From contig OX463846.1 in assembly GCA_949825065.1 (NCBI GenBank), forward strand, positions 9,257,366 to 9,321,365: a stretch of DNA of 64,000 nucleotides, in the 5' to 3' direction. A model generated the notes under the pieces. It saw only the letters and a program-made list of their open reading frames with translations, was not told the origin of the DNA and made no database searches. The DNA is from Odontocerum albicorne. Lineage: Eukaryota > Arthropoda > Insecta > Trichoptera > Odontoceridae. Both the position numbers and the translations under genes were made by a program. Below are positions 20,375-30,320 of this stretch, one piece after another (within the stretch, counting starts at the first letter, position 1; each line of letters opens with the position of its first letter).

Positions 20375-21675
20375 TGAGGGGATAAATTCACGGTCAATAA
20401 ATTCAGGGTCAATAAACTCACGGAATGATGGGGTTAAGAGAGAGGGTGGTAGTGCTCATGCACATGCTCCGATAAAATGACTGATTATTAGTATATTCAC
20501 CAAGTTTTAGCCTAATTTTGACAGTATTGTTTAAGATATCGTCGGGAGAGTATGCCAAACATTAATAACATCAACTATGGGAAAAAAATTGTATCGCGCC
20601 GTCATTACGTTTCTCTCAAAACAAGGGAAAACACCTCAAATAATTTCGGAAGAGATATTAGCAATTTACGGAGACTATTACCCTGGAAAAACAATTATTT
20701 ACCAGTAGCATAGTCTTTTTAAGCAACAGTGAGAATCGATTAAAGAGGACCTCCGACCAGGATGGTTGAGACCACTTCTTCAAAAATCGTCAAAAAAGTA
20801 GAAAAGCTTGTGCTGGAAGATGCCCGCCTAAACAAACAACAGCTTGCAAAAATGGTTGGAGTATCACCTATAACCGCTTTCATTGTCCTTCATCAGCATC
20901 TGGGTATGTCAAAAGGCAGTGCAAGGTGAGTACCCAGAATGCTCACACCAGTTCAAAAACAACAACACGTTGAATGTTAATGACAGTTTTTGGACTTCTG
21001 CAGAAACAATAAAGATGAGATTTGGAACCGAATTGTTACTGTGGATGAAATTTGGTTTCATCATTATGAGTCTGAGTCGAAACAGGAGTCCATGCAGTGG
21101 CATAAAAAGGGCACACAGCCCTCTAAGAAGTTCAAAGTGTCGCAATCGGCTGGAAAAATTATGACTACATTTTTTTGGGATGCGGAAGGCATCTGATAGA
21201 TTACAAAGATAAGTGCATCACAATAACTGAAGTGTACTACTCTGGTCAGCTGATGCAGTTAAAAGAAGCTGTAAAGCGGAAAATGAGAGGAAAATGGGCA
21301 AAGGGGGTGCTGCTCTTGCATGACAATACACCCGTACACAAAAGCAATTGTGCATTAGCTGCTCTTCACAAGTTAAATTCCACACATTAAATAAAAAAAC
21401 CCTTCCCTACAGCCCAGACCTGGCTCCGTCTGATTATTATTTGTTTCCAATTATGAAAAATAACTTCGAGCGAAAACATTCCTGGATGATAAAGAAGTTA
21501 AAAGTGCAACTTCGGCTTATTTTGAAGGCAAAACCATTTTTTTTTTCGTGATTATAAATAAGCTTATTGAAAGATCTGAAAAAATGAATTAGAGTAAATG
21601 GTGAATATATTGAAAAGGGAAAATTAAAAATAAAGTTTTTCCCCTTCATTCCACGAATTTATTGACCTCCCCTCA
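20375..21675 (+). pseudogene. Dead mariner element with fragmented transposase
   Basis: Ends TGAGGGG and CCCCTCA, with a TA at 21676-21677. The right inverted repeat (on minus TGAGGGGAGGTCAATAAATT then CGTGGAATGAAGGG) is matched on the left, where it is expanded into three partial tandem copies (TTCACGGTCAATAAA, TTCAGGGTCAATAAAC, TCACGGAATG). The coding remnants lie in three frames: helix-turn-helix-like region to ~20960; TVDEIWFHHYESESKQ and KKFKVSQSAGKI...FFWDAEGI (20990-21196); IDYKDK and VLLLHDNTPVHKS (21175-21390); LPYSPDLAPSDYYLFP (21348-21551). All three acidic residues of the D,D(34)D triad are present but separated by frameshifts near 21193 and 21380. Inactive. Confidence 0.95.
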
Positions 21676-21824
21676 TATTTAGTATTTTTATCACATGATA
21701 AAAGAGTGAATAGAGATACGGAACAGCTAGAAGCGATAGGAAATAAAGACGATCGGGCACTAAAACATATATACTCGAACTAGACAGTACAAAAATTATC
21801 GCTAAGATAATAATCTAAAACAGT

Positions 21825-22130
21825 ATTTTAGTGACAACTTTGATGAATTGGAGTGATACGTGGACGTGAAAAAATACTGAAAGAGTCAAATAAATGTTGT
21901 AGAACTGCATGCACTTAGAAGAATACATGGTGTGATAATGTATGACATAATACGGAATAAAGTAATTAGGAATTAATGTGAACATAGGGTTAATGTGTTG
22001 ATGAATAAAACCATTGAAATAGTTAGGGCACGTAGAACGAATGAATGAAGAAAGAGTCACAAAACTAATGTATAGTACAAATGTGAGTAGGAGGCGTGGA
22101 TCTGAATTGGATCTAGAGTGAGATCAGTCT
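21825..22130 (+). mobile_element. RTE-like family 1 fragment
   Basis: AATGTATGACATAATACGGA, AATTAATGTGAACATAGGGT, TTAATGTGTTGATGAA, then GTAGAACGAATGAATGAAGA, AGTAGGAGGCGTGGATCTG. This is the segment encoding RNExxINADVL...VERMNEER. It diverges or is truncated after 22130. Confidence 0.8.
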
Positions 22131-22328
22131 AATTTAATTATACGCAGCTGTTCAAGGATAATTTAAATTATCTTTCCACATGGTGAGCTACTATGGTTTG
22201 TAATATAGATCTAATAAAGTCAAAGGTAGCGTAGTAGCTAATAAAACTTCGAACGACACTTGTTTTGATCATACTACAAAGATTGGATGTCTCAAAGATG
22301 AAAATGTTAAGATCGACTGCGGTTTTAA
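22131..22328. other. Short unassigned stretch
   Basis: No recognised feature between the LINE fragment and the TTAA MITE. Confidence 0.4.
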
Positions 22329-22947
22329 CCCTTCCTTCCCTGTGATGTGTAACAAGTACACATTGCTTCTAAAAACTTTAATATCTCTATATATATAATA
22401 AATACTGGGTTCAGATTTTAGGTATTCCTCCGTAATAATACATTTACGCATTGAATGAAAAAAATAATACTAATAATAATTAGCACTTATCGGCCACATC
22501 AGAGATATTTTGTGAAAATTGGGAATAAATTCACCAATGCAATCAAACGTGTGCCAGTATGTGACGTAGGTATATTCATTCTAAAAAAACCACTATAGGT
22601 GAGGAAGTGACGCCATTCACGTCTCATTCTCACTCTACTTCGATATATGGGAACGCAAGAAATAGAATCTCAGTTCACTCGCTTCTCTCATTTCAGTAGC
22701 TTTCGGGCATCTATTTGAGGTGGTCGCTTTGCCCGTTTTGTGAACGTCGGCCGATGTTTTTTCATGTTTTCAGCAATTAAATATCCATTATTATCACTTT
22801 TGACTTCAAATTTAATTAATTTAAGCGATTGGCTATGAATATTTTTATTTTTCTTATTTACAATCGCTCATTATTACATGAGTGTTGATGTGTATTGAAT
22901 ACACAGCACCGGAACGCGCGCATTTTTTTAGCACAGGGAGGTAAAGG
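22329..22947. mobile_element. piggyBac-like MITE, copy 2
   Basis: 619 bp. Left CCCTTCCTTCCCTGTGATGT, right GCACAGGGAGGTAAAGG; TTAA at 22325-22328 and 22948-22951. It shares internal blocks with copies 1 and 3: TTTTAGGTATTCCTCCGT, TTACGCATTGAATG, TTTTGTGAACGTCGGCCGAT, ACCGGAACGCGCGCAT. Confidence 0.92.
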
Positions 22948-22951
22948 TTAA

Positions 22952-23248
22952 CCATCCAAGATAAATTGTAAAAATGAATACGTTCGAGGCAGCCTCAACG
23001 TGCCTCCAACAGCGAAGAAGGCTAACGATGGACACCTAAGATGTTAAAGCCATGTGGGCAGGAGAAACAATACCACGTCGCTAACATTTCCCAGCGATTA
23101 GATACTACTGTAATTCAGACTGATAATGACCAGAAATGACATGAAAATACTACAAATCTACAGCTAAAAATCCCAATTCATGATGACATGTTAATCGAGC
23201 CAACTTCGAATAAAGCAGCGTTGAAATATACGACTTATTTTAATTTAT
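22952..23248. other. Unassigned stretch
   Basis: Somewhat richer in G+C than its flanks (GAGGCAGCCTCAACGTGCCT). No recognised family or frame. Confidence 0.4.
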
Positions 23249-23484
23249 ATGACTTAGTCTGGTCGAATAGCCTTGTGTTAAACATTCATGAGATATGACT
23301 TAGTCTGGTCGAATAGCCTTGTGTTAAACATTCATGAGATATGACTTAGTCTGGTCGAATAGCCTTATGTTAAACATTCATGAGATATGACTTAGTCTGG
23401 TCGAATAGCCTTGTGTTAAACATTAATGAGATATGACTTAGTTTGGTCGAATAACCTTGTGTTAAACATTCATGAGATACGAAA
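23249..23484. repeat. 46-bp tandem repeat, 5 copies
   Basis: Unit ATGACTTAGTCTGGTCGAAT, AGCCTTGTGTTAAACATTCA, TGAGAT, beginning 23249, 23295 and so on every 46 bp. Nearly identical copies. Confidence 0.96.
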
Positions 23485-23859
23485 TGATATCAAGAGCTAA
23501 TACTATTATAAGCTAGGTACTTCTGAGAACTGAGATGAGAATCTTGCTTTACTTACCTACTACGTGTTGCTTAAAACATCATAAATGTGATAAGCAAAGA
23601 AGATGATCCTGGAATGATCACATAAAAATATCATGAAACTAGAATCCAGTGCATCGTGCTCGTAAGAAACCCCATTAGTAGTCAATATACTAACGAAACT
23701 ATTCAGAAACATCTGTCAGTGTACCTCCCAGGAACAATTGCAGCCTTAAATAGATCCTACATGTATTATATAATGAAGAATTGGAAACATCCTCGTATAT
23801 TTGATATTTTTACTATCCAAAAAAAAACAAACAATTACAATTTTCATCGTTTTAATGGA
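23485..23859. other. Gene-free stretch, nothing recognised
   Basis: No tandem array, element end or coding motif seen. Confidence 0.45.
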
Positions 23860-24240
23860 AAAACGAACCATAGAGTACAAGAACATAACAATGAAAACAG
23901 CCCACCATTTTGAGGTTATAGAGAACCACTTAACTAGGCAAGGTCTATGACAAAGTGATCCTATTTTTTTATCAATATTTTTATATATTTGTCCTAAATA
24001 TTAAATTATAACTCTGCATAAACATTCCCACTCTGTATTCACATACTTATATCCAAAACTTTCACATACATAATTCCAACCACATCGTAATTTCAATTAT
24101 CACATAAAGACCATCTTCAACTACTCCTTATCACACACTCTACATTTGCATCACTCGCATGCCTCCATTAAGACATCTAAAAATGTTGTATTCTCCTGTC
24201 ACGGAGAAGGAGAATACAAAAAATTTAGAGGCAAAACAAA
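23860..24240. repeat. Dispersed repeat, matched by 52775-53105
   Basis: Common blocks: GAGTACAAGAACATAA / AAGTACAAGTACATAA, GAGAACCACTTAACTAGGCA / GAGAATTAGTTTACTAGGCA, TTTGTCCTAAATA, CAACCACATC(G/A)TAATTTCAA, CACTCGCATG / CACTCACATG. No coding signature; probably LINE 3' UTR. Confidence 0.65.
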
Positions 24241-24439
24241 AAAAGGCAGAGAATACAAAAAAATTTGAATACAAAAAATTTAATGGCTGCCACCTTGTAC
24301 ATATTTATTTACATAATATGAAGGCACATTACGAATGTCATCCTTTTCCCCAAGGAACTTCATTTTTCTACTCCCAAATATTGTATGATCTCGTGGGGCT
24401 GGAACCAGATTTGGTATTTATAATTCAAAGATTATTCGA

Positions 24440-24790
24440 ATCCTGTGAGCAAATAAGTACGACTAATAGAAAAATCTATTGATGTTTACATACACTACAC
24501 CTAAAGCCTCTGTGCTACTGCCTCATATCGGAAAGTCTACAAAAGTTTCTTTGTATAATAGTTTGTCTTTCTGCACGTTTGTTATCAATTAACTTTTTCT
24601 AAACATATGCAGATGCGGGTAAGTCCCTAATCTAATAGCCACAGTTACTACCTTCCTATCCTTACACTAAACTTACGCATATTTATTTTGTAATATTTTT
24701 GATCTGCCAATAATAATTGATCCGAGTCCCGAGAGGAGAGTTTGCTTTCTAAACGACGCTACATAAATTGTTGTTTTATAATTATTATTA
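24440..24790 (-). repeat. Repeat G, reverse copy
   Basis: On minus it starts TTATGTAGCGTCGTTTAGAA, then CTCCTCTCGGGACTCGGAT, TAAGGATAGGAAGGTAGTAA, TGGCTATTAGATTAGGGACT, ACCCGCATCTGC, and ends with the GATATGAGGCAGTAGCACAG, AGGCTTTAGGTGTAGTGTAT block. Best full-length guide to the family (~350 bp). Confidence 0.75.
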
Positions 24791-25248
24791 TTATTTATAA
24801 ATTTACAAACATCTAAACTTTCTAAAACCTGGAACAATAAAATAAAAGACTTATCTAAAATATTTTATCAACGTTTATATTACATACTATATATTGTATT
24901 ATATAATATCAAGAATAATATAATATATAAATTCTTATATTGGAAGTTCATGTCGGAAATAATTCAAGTGTTACATAATGAAATCTCACTTCAAGAGCGA
25001 AATTTTTCCAAGATATAATCTAATCTAATCTAACACATTCTTCGTTTCACCAGGAAAATAGCAATGTCACAACACGGCCATTCCGCAGCCCGATATTCTA
25101 TCTTCTACATCATGACTATGAATATATAATTTTATTACCCTAGGCGAATTAAGTAGTGTATCATATACAGTATTCACAGCAAGAAAATACACAAAAGTAG
25201 GATTACTATAGAATTTAATGGTATCGTATGTATTACTATATATGCAGA
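24791..25248. other. AT-rich stretch, nothing recognised
   Basis: Contains a TATTATATAATAT-rich low-complexity segment around 24885-24930. Confidence 0.5.
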
Positions 25249-25918
25249 CTCAGGGCTACACCTCTGGCCGCTCTGCGGCCCCACCCCGTATTGGCGTTGC
25301 GCGTTGCCTTAGAATAGTTCAAAATTGTTGTTTTACAGAAAATACTGTATTTGCTGAGTTTAAAGTTAATACTTTTTTTACCAGCCCCTATTATTTCATT
25401 TCTTTAAGTTTAATATTTCCTTCATGTTTATGTACTCAATAACATTCTGACAATTATCATATCAATTTTAAGATAAATCTAGGTGTATAATTTGTATGCA
25501 ACACATATCAATTTGTATACAACACATATCATTTTGTATACAACACATATCAATTTGTATACAACACATATCATTTTGATAATGTTTTAACCCCTTGAGG
25601 TATTTAAATTCATAATTTTATTTGATATGTTTATTGTACTTTTTAAAATTATTTAAGAATGAAATTCTTTCAAATCATTTATTTTAGAATGACCATTTTA
25701 AATCGCAAAGTAAATGGCTATCATGTTTTACTCAATTGTGATTTACTTAAATAATCATATGCAGAATTCTAAAATGGCCTTCAAAGTCACATTTTTATAT
25801 AAACTATTTGACCAATAGGTGTACATATATAATAAAGATACTATTACGATTTACAGGGTGCGCGCAGCACTAAAATTGGGTGGGGGTACAGAGCGGCCAG
25901 AGGCGGAGCCCTTAGTCT
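25249..25918. mobile_element. Probable inverted-repeat element with GC-rich termini
   Basis: The left GGGCTACACCTCTGGCCGCT, CTGCGGCCCCACCCCGTATT, GGCGTTGCGCGTTGCC and the reverse complement of the right end (GGGCTCCGCCTCTGGCCGCT, CTGTACCCCCACCCAATTTT, AGTGCTGCGCGCACC) form ~60-nt imperfect terminal repeats. The interior is AT-rich with no transposase. No clean target-site duplication found, so the superfamily is undetermined. Confidence 0.65.
25493..25580. repeat. 21-bp tandem repeat, ~4 copies
   Basis: TGTATACAACACATATCAATT units at 25493, 25514, 25535 and 25556, alternating ATCAATT and ATCATTT. Inside the inverted-repeat element. Confidence 0.92.
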
Positions 25919-26449
25919 TCAACACCGCTGGATGGCGAAAGATGCGTGTCCGTTCGTTGAGTGCATAACATATTTGGCGAAAAAACAGAACAACTCTTAT
26001 TACATACCCATTTAAGTGCCAAAAGATTATAGTATTTGTCAAGATTACTGACACGATCGAACGCTGTATGGATAATAAATAGTCTAAGTTCCTCAAATTG
26101 CTGGACTTCAGAAGAGCTTAATCTTTGTAGATTTTGACACTGTTGGATGTTTCTTTGTAAGATTATTACTATGTAATTGACACAGATATATTGATACCCC
26201 GCTATATTGACTCAAATTGGTTTCCACACTCCTGCTAGAATTACGCGGAAACTTTTACAATTTAAATGCATAAATAGTAATTTGGTAACCACATCTGCAT
26301 GTTTTAAATCATCAATTTTGAGAATGAGACAACTGTGGAACTCAATGGAGTTTGGTGGATATTTTTAATATAGACGTTAATGAACGTTGTTTTTTTAATG
26401 TTATTTATTTTGTATTTCCTTTTATTGTTTTTGTCTTCTTAAAGTGTTA
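25919..26449. other. Gene-free stretch, nothing recognised
   Basis: The 81-codon minus frame 26096-25851 overlaps the GC-rich terminus of the neighbouring element and has no domain signature. Confidence 0.45.
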
Positions 26450-26800
26450 CTATATACTGGTGATTTCAAGCGCCGTTATGTGTCCTGAATTGTATTGATT
26501 TTTTAAACTTGTTATTTTATATGTTGTTCAGTAGTTCAATGTTGCTATAGTTTGTAGTGAACACTTAGATATCATGTAACTTTACATTAAGTAAATGTTG
26601 AATTAAATAAAAATAAAACATTAAAAGTTGTGAATGATTTCATGCGCCGTTATGTGTTCTAAATTGTACTGATTTTTTTGAACTTGTTTTTGTGTGATAA
26701 ATGCTGCTATGGTTTGTAATGAACACTAAGGTGTCATCTAAGTTTACATTAAATAAATGTTGAATTAATGAAAAAAACTATTTTAAAGTTGTGAGTTAAT
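26450..26800. repeat. ~171-bp tandem duplication
   Basis: GATTTCAAGCGCCGTTATGT at 26462 recurs as GATTTCATGCGCCGTTATGT at ~26636. The rest follows in order (TTTGTAGTGAACACTTAGAT / TTTGTAATGAACACTAAGGT, TTACATTAAGTAAATGTTGA / TTACATTAAATAAATGTTGA, AAAGTTGTGA). Unit-length open frames absent. Confidence 0.88.
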
Positions 26801-27404
26801 ACACTCACCACGTACTGGAGTGAATTGACCCGAGAAATCTTCTCGAAAACCAGTTTCTCTCGTATTTAACCTTATCAAGAACGTTCAGTAACACAAAAGC
26901 AACTTTTTATTGATTTTTAACAAAAAAAACAATATTTTCCCTGTAACCGAACTCCGAGTAGACAACCTGTGTTCTAAATCAGTGTAAAAAAGTTAAGCAA
27001 ATAAAACGATAATTTGGACGAGATTATGCAAAAAGAACCCAACACACAAAATAGATTGCCTTTTGTTTATTTAAAATATTGAAAAAACATACATTATTCC
27101 TGTATATGCAAAAATATCAAGCCAGTTAGTTGAATGAGTACTTCGTGGTAAAATTACGTAATAAAGTTTTTTTGTTCTATACAAGCCCATACATGGTGAC
27201 AAAATATTTCCTCAATTAACTTAGCGGAGATAAAAATGTGGATTGGGCTATTTTTGCATAATAACGTCCATTTTATCGTTATTAACTCAAACCAAACACT
27301 AATGTCAAAACGAAGCAGTTTTTAAATAATCAAAATAATCCGTTTTATAACATACGATAGATGCAATAAATAAAGGGCAAATTTAATAAAAATAATTTAA
27401 TATA
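26801..27404. other. AT-rich stretch, nothing recognised
   Basis: No array, element end or coding motif identified. Confidence 0.5.
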
Positions 27405-27772
27405 ATTTTTTTTTATTTATTTATTATTACACATGACAAGAAATATACACAATTTGCGAAAAAACAACAGGTAATTTGATTTGGACATACAATTTTAATG
27501 GATCTGGGTTTGTTGCCTTTCATTTGTCGTATCCCCAGTATACTAAGATTTTGCCTGTATCTCACTGAGGATATTTAGCATGAAAAAATAAATCGATACT
27601 TCTTTCCGATTTTTGATTACACAAAAACAAAACCCCGTTGCACGCTCTCATCAACCTGACAAACAGTGACACTCAACTACAACTGGAAACATCTTGCGAA
27701 ATTCAACTCCTCACACATCATCACTCCAGAAAGACCAAAAATATTCATCCCACAATATACCGCACACAATCA
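27405..27772 (-). mobile_element. LINE 3' UTR, truncated copy, near-identical to 37288-37652
   Basis: Begins with a TTTATTTATTTATTATTA tract (an A-rich tail on minus) and matches the 37.3-kb copy at nearly every base until 27772, where the 5' truncation occurs. The longer copy includes the end of ORF2. Confidence 0.88.
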
Positions 27773-27869
27773 TAAGAATAAAAATTAAAAATCAAAATTA
27801 AAACAAAAATAATTTAGTTATTTTAAAAGCAAGATCTATAAAAGACCCATCAGGCCCGCTATACTATTG
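27773..27869. other. Short AT-rich junction
   Basis: Poly-A-rich DNA (AGAATAAAAATTAAAAATC) between two LINE fragments. Confidence 0.4.
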
Positions 27870-28260
27870 TACATGGAGTCGAGTGTTGGCCTCTAAAGAA
27901 AAAAGAGGAACGACTGATTCATGTTGCGGAAATGAGTTTGCTACGGTTGTCACTAGATTGAACAAGATCCGAAATTAATAAATTCGTGGAACAATTCAAG
28001 TGGTGCCGACAATAGATAAAGCCTGAGAAGCACTACTACGTTGGTATGGGCAACGACGGGATGAAGGGTCTACGCTAAACACTGTCACGAATTGGTAACC
28101 CCCAAATAACATAATCGCAGAGAGAAACCCAAGAAGTTCCTACATAAGAAAGTGGAGGAGAACATAACGAGTCTCAGACTATCCCCGAGTGACTGTTGAG
28201 GTAGAGAAAGGTGAAGGAAGAACATTCAAGCAGCCGATCTCAAATGAATGGGATAAGGCG
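27870..28260 (+). mobile_element. Degraded LINE 3' fragment (RTE-like)
   Basis: Pieces in shifted frames read ECWPLKKKEERLIHVAEMSL-like, resembling the SECWAxKKxxExxLxxxEMxML connection motif of RTE-like ORF2, then GADN...EKHYYVGMGNDG. Several stops; old copy. Confidence 0.5.
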
Positions 28261-29257
28261 AAATTAAAGAAGAAGTCTAGCTATTTTAAGAATATTTTTG
28301 TGTAAATTATGAGAAAGCTTTTATATTCTATAAGTTTTCTCTTATTCCTCCTTCAAATTTTGAAATATTCGATCTTCATTCGTATTGAATAAGATGGAGA
28401 AAGCGTCTGATATGGTTTAAAAATATCGAACCAATAAGTAACGAGAAACTGATCTATAATATACTTATATAATGTGAATACTGTGAAGCCTTTGGATTTG
28501 TGGAGTAAAAATATTGTTGTATTAAGTAATATTTTTAACATTTCTACTAGGTTTTGACGTATATTTATTAAAAAATATCTAGTCTTTATTTTTACAAATT
28601 ACGAAATGTTTACTACAACTCTTATAAGTTGATTGTATATTAATTTCCCATACAAAATACTATTAAACACAACAACTCTGCTCCGACGCATAACCTGTCA
28701 GCTGAATGTTAAAACTATAACATTTTCACTCACGACTATTATTAATTCAACACTAAATCATGACGTAAATAAAAACAAATTATTTCAATTTTACTATGCG
28801 TACCCCATTTTAATAACAAATTTAAAAATAATGCGACATCTGTTATTACAAACCAAAACTACTTAAATTATATGGACAGTAATGTGCTATCTGTGCAACA
28901 TCTGTTTTTAGATTTTACAACTTTGTTTGATTTTGGAAGAACCTGGGATTGTTTTAGATGGATCTTAATAATTATTATTATAATATATATACAAAAGTCT
29001 CCAGCCTATAACCGAACAAGTTGAACTGTTTGTATGACACGAGTAAAACCAGAATGAAGTCTGACTCAGCCAAGCGGTCAGTAATGTGAGCGATTAAACA
29101 GTCGTGTCATGGTGGGACCTCTCTGCTTTCTGCTCTCCGGTCCCCGCGGAGGGCCGAAGAGGTCTTTGAGGTCTGAAGAGAAAAAGTAAAAAGCTCCAGA
29201 ATGAGGGCTGGTCACAGAAAATATATTTTTCACAATAATAATAACAATATAAGATTT
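28261..29257. other. Gene-free stretch, mostly AT-rich
   Basis: A more GC-rich part at 29040-29200 (GGGACCTCTCTGCTTTCTGC, TCCCCGCGGAGGGCCGAAGA) is not assigned to any family. No coding motif. Confidence 0.45.
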
Positions 29258-29740
29258 TTTTATTTGTTTAGTAAAACACTATTTATTCCGCTTAATATAA
29301 CGGTGTGAGCCTTATCTGGTAAAACCCTTCGTGATAGAGTACGAAACACAGAAATCCGAAGGACGTGCGAAGTTGAAGTTATTGTCAGATGGGGACGACA
29401 GAGAAGAAGGTTCTGGAACGAAAACGTATCCAGAATGGCGGAACCAAGAACCGTAAGAATGTCCAGGGACAGTATCCCCCAAGCAAGCAGACCTTCAGGA
29501 CGACCTCCCAAAAGATGGAAAGACAGCTGGCAGTCGACGTCACAAGAGGCAAACAATGATGCAGGACCATAACAGGCCAAAAGGCCTATAATAAAAAGAA
29601 GAATAATATAACGGTATAACCCTACCGGTTTTAAGATTTTTACCTCATCTTTAGGAGTCTTGTTTGTGCTCCCTGATGCTGAGGCAAAAACCTTGAAACC
29701 GGTGCGATTATATCGTTATATTAAGTACTACACATTACAA
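29258..29740. mobile_element. Foldback element (as at 9205-9412), split by a LINE insertion
   Basis: The left arm 29258-29304 (TTATTTGTTTAGTAAAACAC, TTATTCCGCTTAATATAACG) and the remainder 29604-29740 (ATATAACGGTATAACCCTAC, CGGTTTTAAGATTTTTACCT, CCTGATGCTGAGGCAAAAAC, CTTGAAACCGG, ATATCGTTATATTAAGT) match the 9.2-kb element once the insert is removed. Confidence 0.75.
29305..29603 (+). mobile_element. RTE-like LINE 3' end, family 5, with 12-bp target-site duplication
   Basis: Flanked by TAATATAACGGT at 29293-29304 and 29604-29615, and ends in AATAAAAAGAAGAA. In shifted frames it encodes RTCEVE, IVRWGRQRRRFWNENVSRM and RPSGRPPKRWKDSW, the WGRQRRRxWNxHVxRM...GRPPKRWKxSW tail of an RTE family. 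It is related to the antisense copy at 44870-45640. 5' truncated, so not mobile. Confidence 0.85.
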
Positions 29741-29824
29741 TGTCTTTAACGCCTAAATATTAATAAGAAAAAGTTTGCTGCTATATTAAAAGAAATCAGA
29801 TTGAACTTATCCAATACTGTCACA
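29741..29824. other. Short unassigned stretch
   Basis: AT-rich, no feature recognised. Confidence 0.4.
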
Positions 29825-30320
29825 TACAAACATACCTAAAGCCATTTCCCTGTCGGTGTAGGCAGAGAGGACATAATGCTAGACTTTCTTATCAAGACAC
29901 ACATTCTTAGCTTCTTCTACATTTTTTTAACCTGGCGAGTTTATTGCCATGTGGCAATCTCTTCCAGCCAACCAGAAAGATGCTTTTATAGGCCCTAAGT
30001 GTTAACCAGACTGGAATCCTATTTCATAAACCATCTCGTATAACTCCTACGATTTCTCTGACTTTCTACGTAACCTTCTTTCAAAATGTCATTCGATTGA
30101 TCCAATCATATTTTCCTTGGTCTTCCTCCACCATGCCTATCACTCTTTGGACTAATTTGCTATGGTAATATTTTTCATTCATCCGTTCTAAATGCCCAAA
30201 CCATCCAGGAGTGCTCTTCTTCATATTATTCAACGCATCAGCGTTAAGTTCTCTTTACCTATTAAACTCTAAGTCATCTTCATTATCCGCTAACATTGCC
30301 TCGACCTTTATTATTAATTT
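29825..30320 (-). mobile_element. RTE-like family 1 fragment, split by a SINE-A
   Basis: The 3' end is at 29825-29930 (CCATTTCCCTGTCGGTGTAG, GCAGAGAGGACATAATGC, TTCTTCTACAT) and the upstream part at 30030-30320 (ATAACTCCTACGATTTCTCT, CATTCGATTGATCCAATCAT, TTTTCCTTGGTCTTCCTCCA, TCATTCATCCGTTCTAAATG). The order is that of uninterrupted copies such as 49020-49420. Confidence 0.85.
29931..30029 (-). mobile_element. SINE-A 3' half inserted in family 1 LINE
   Basis: CCTGGCGAGTTTATTGCCAT, GTGGCAATCTCTTCCAGCCA, ACCAGAAAGATG, GTTAACCAGACTGGAATCCT. The head is missing, as expected of 5' truncation. Confidence 0.85.

Noticed and set aside
20163..20480. 105-codon plus frame before the mariner
   Set aside because: Low-complexity AT-rich translation that runs into the transposon terminal repeat.
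23249..23484. CRISPR-like array
   Set aside because: Whole 46-bp unit repeats without unique spacers, in a eukaryotic genome.
24159..24482. 107-codon plus frame
   Set aside because: Overlaps a dispersed repeat and repeat G; lysine/asparagine-rich without domains.
29260..29580. Minus-strand frames of 106 and 61 codons
   Set aside because: Shadows of the family 5 LINE end on the plus strand.
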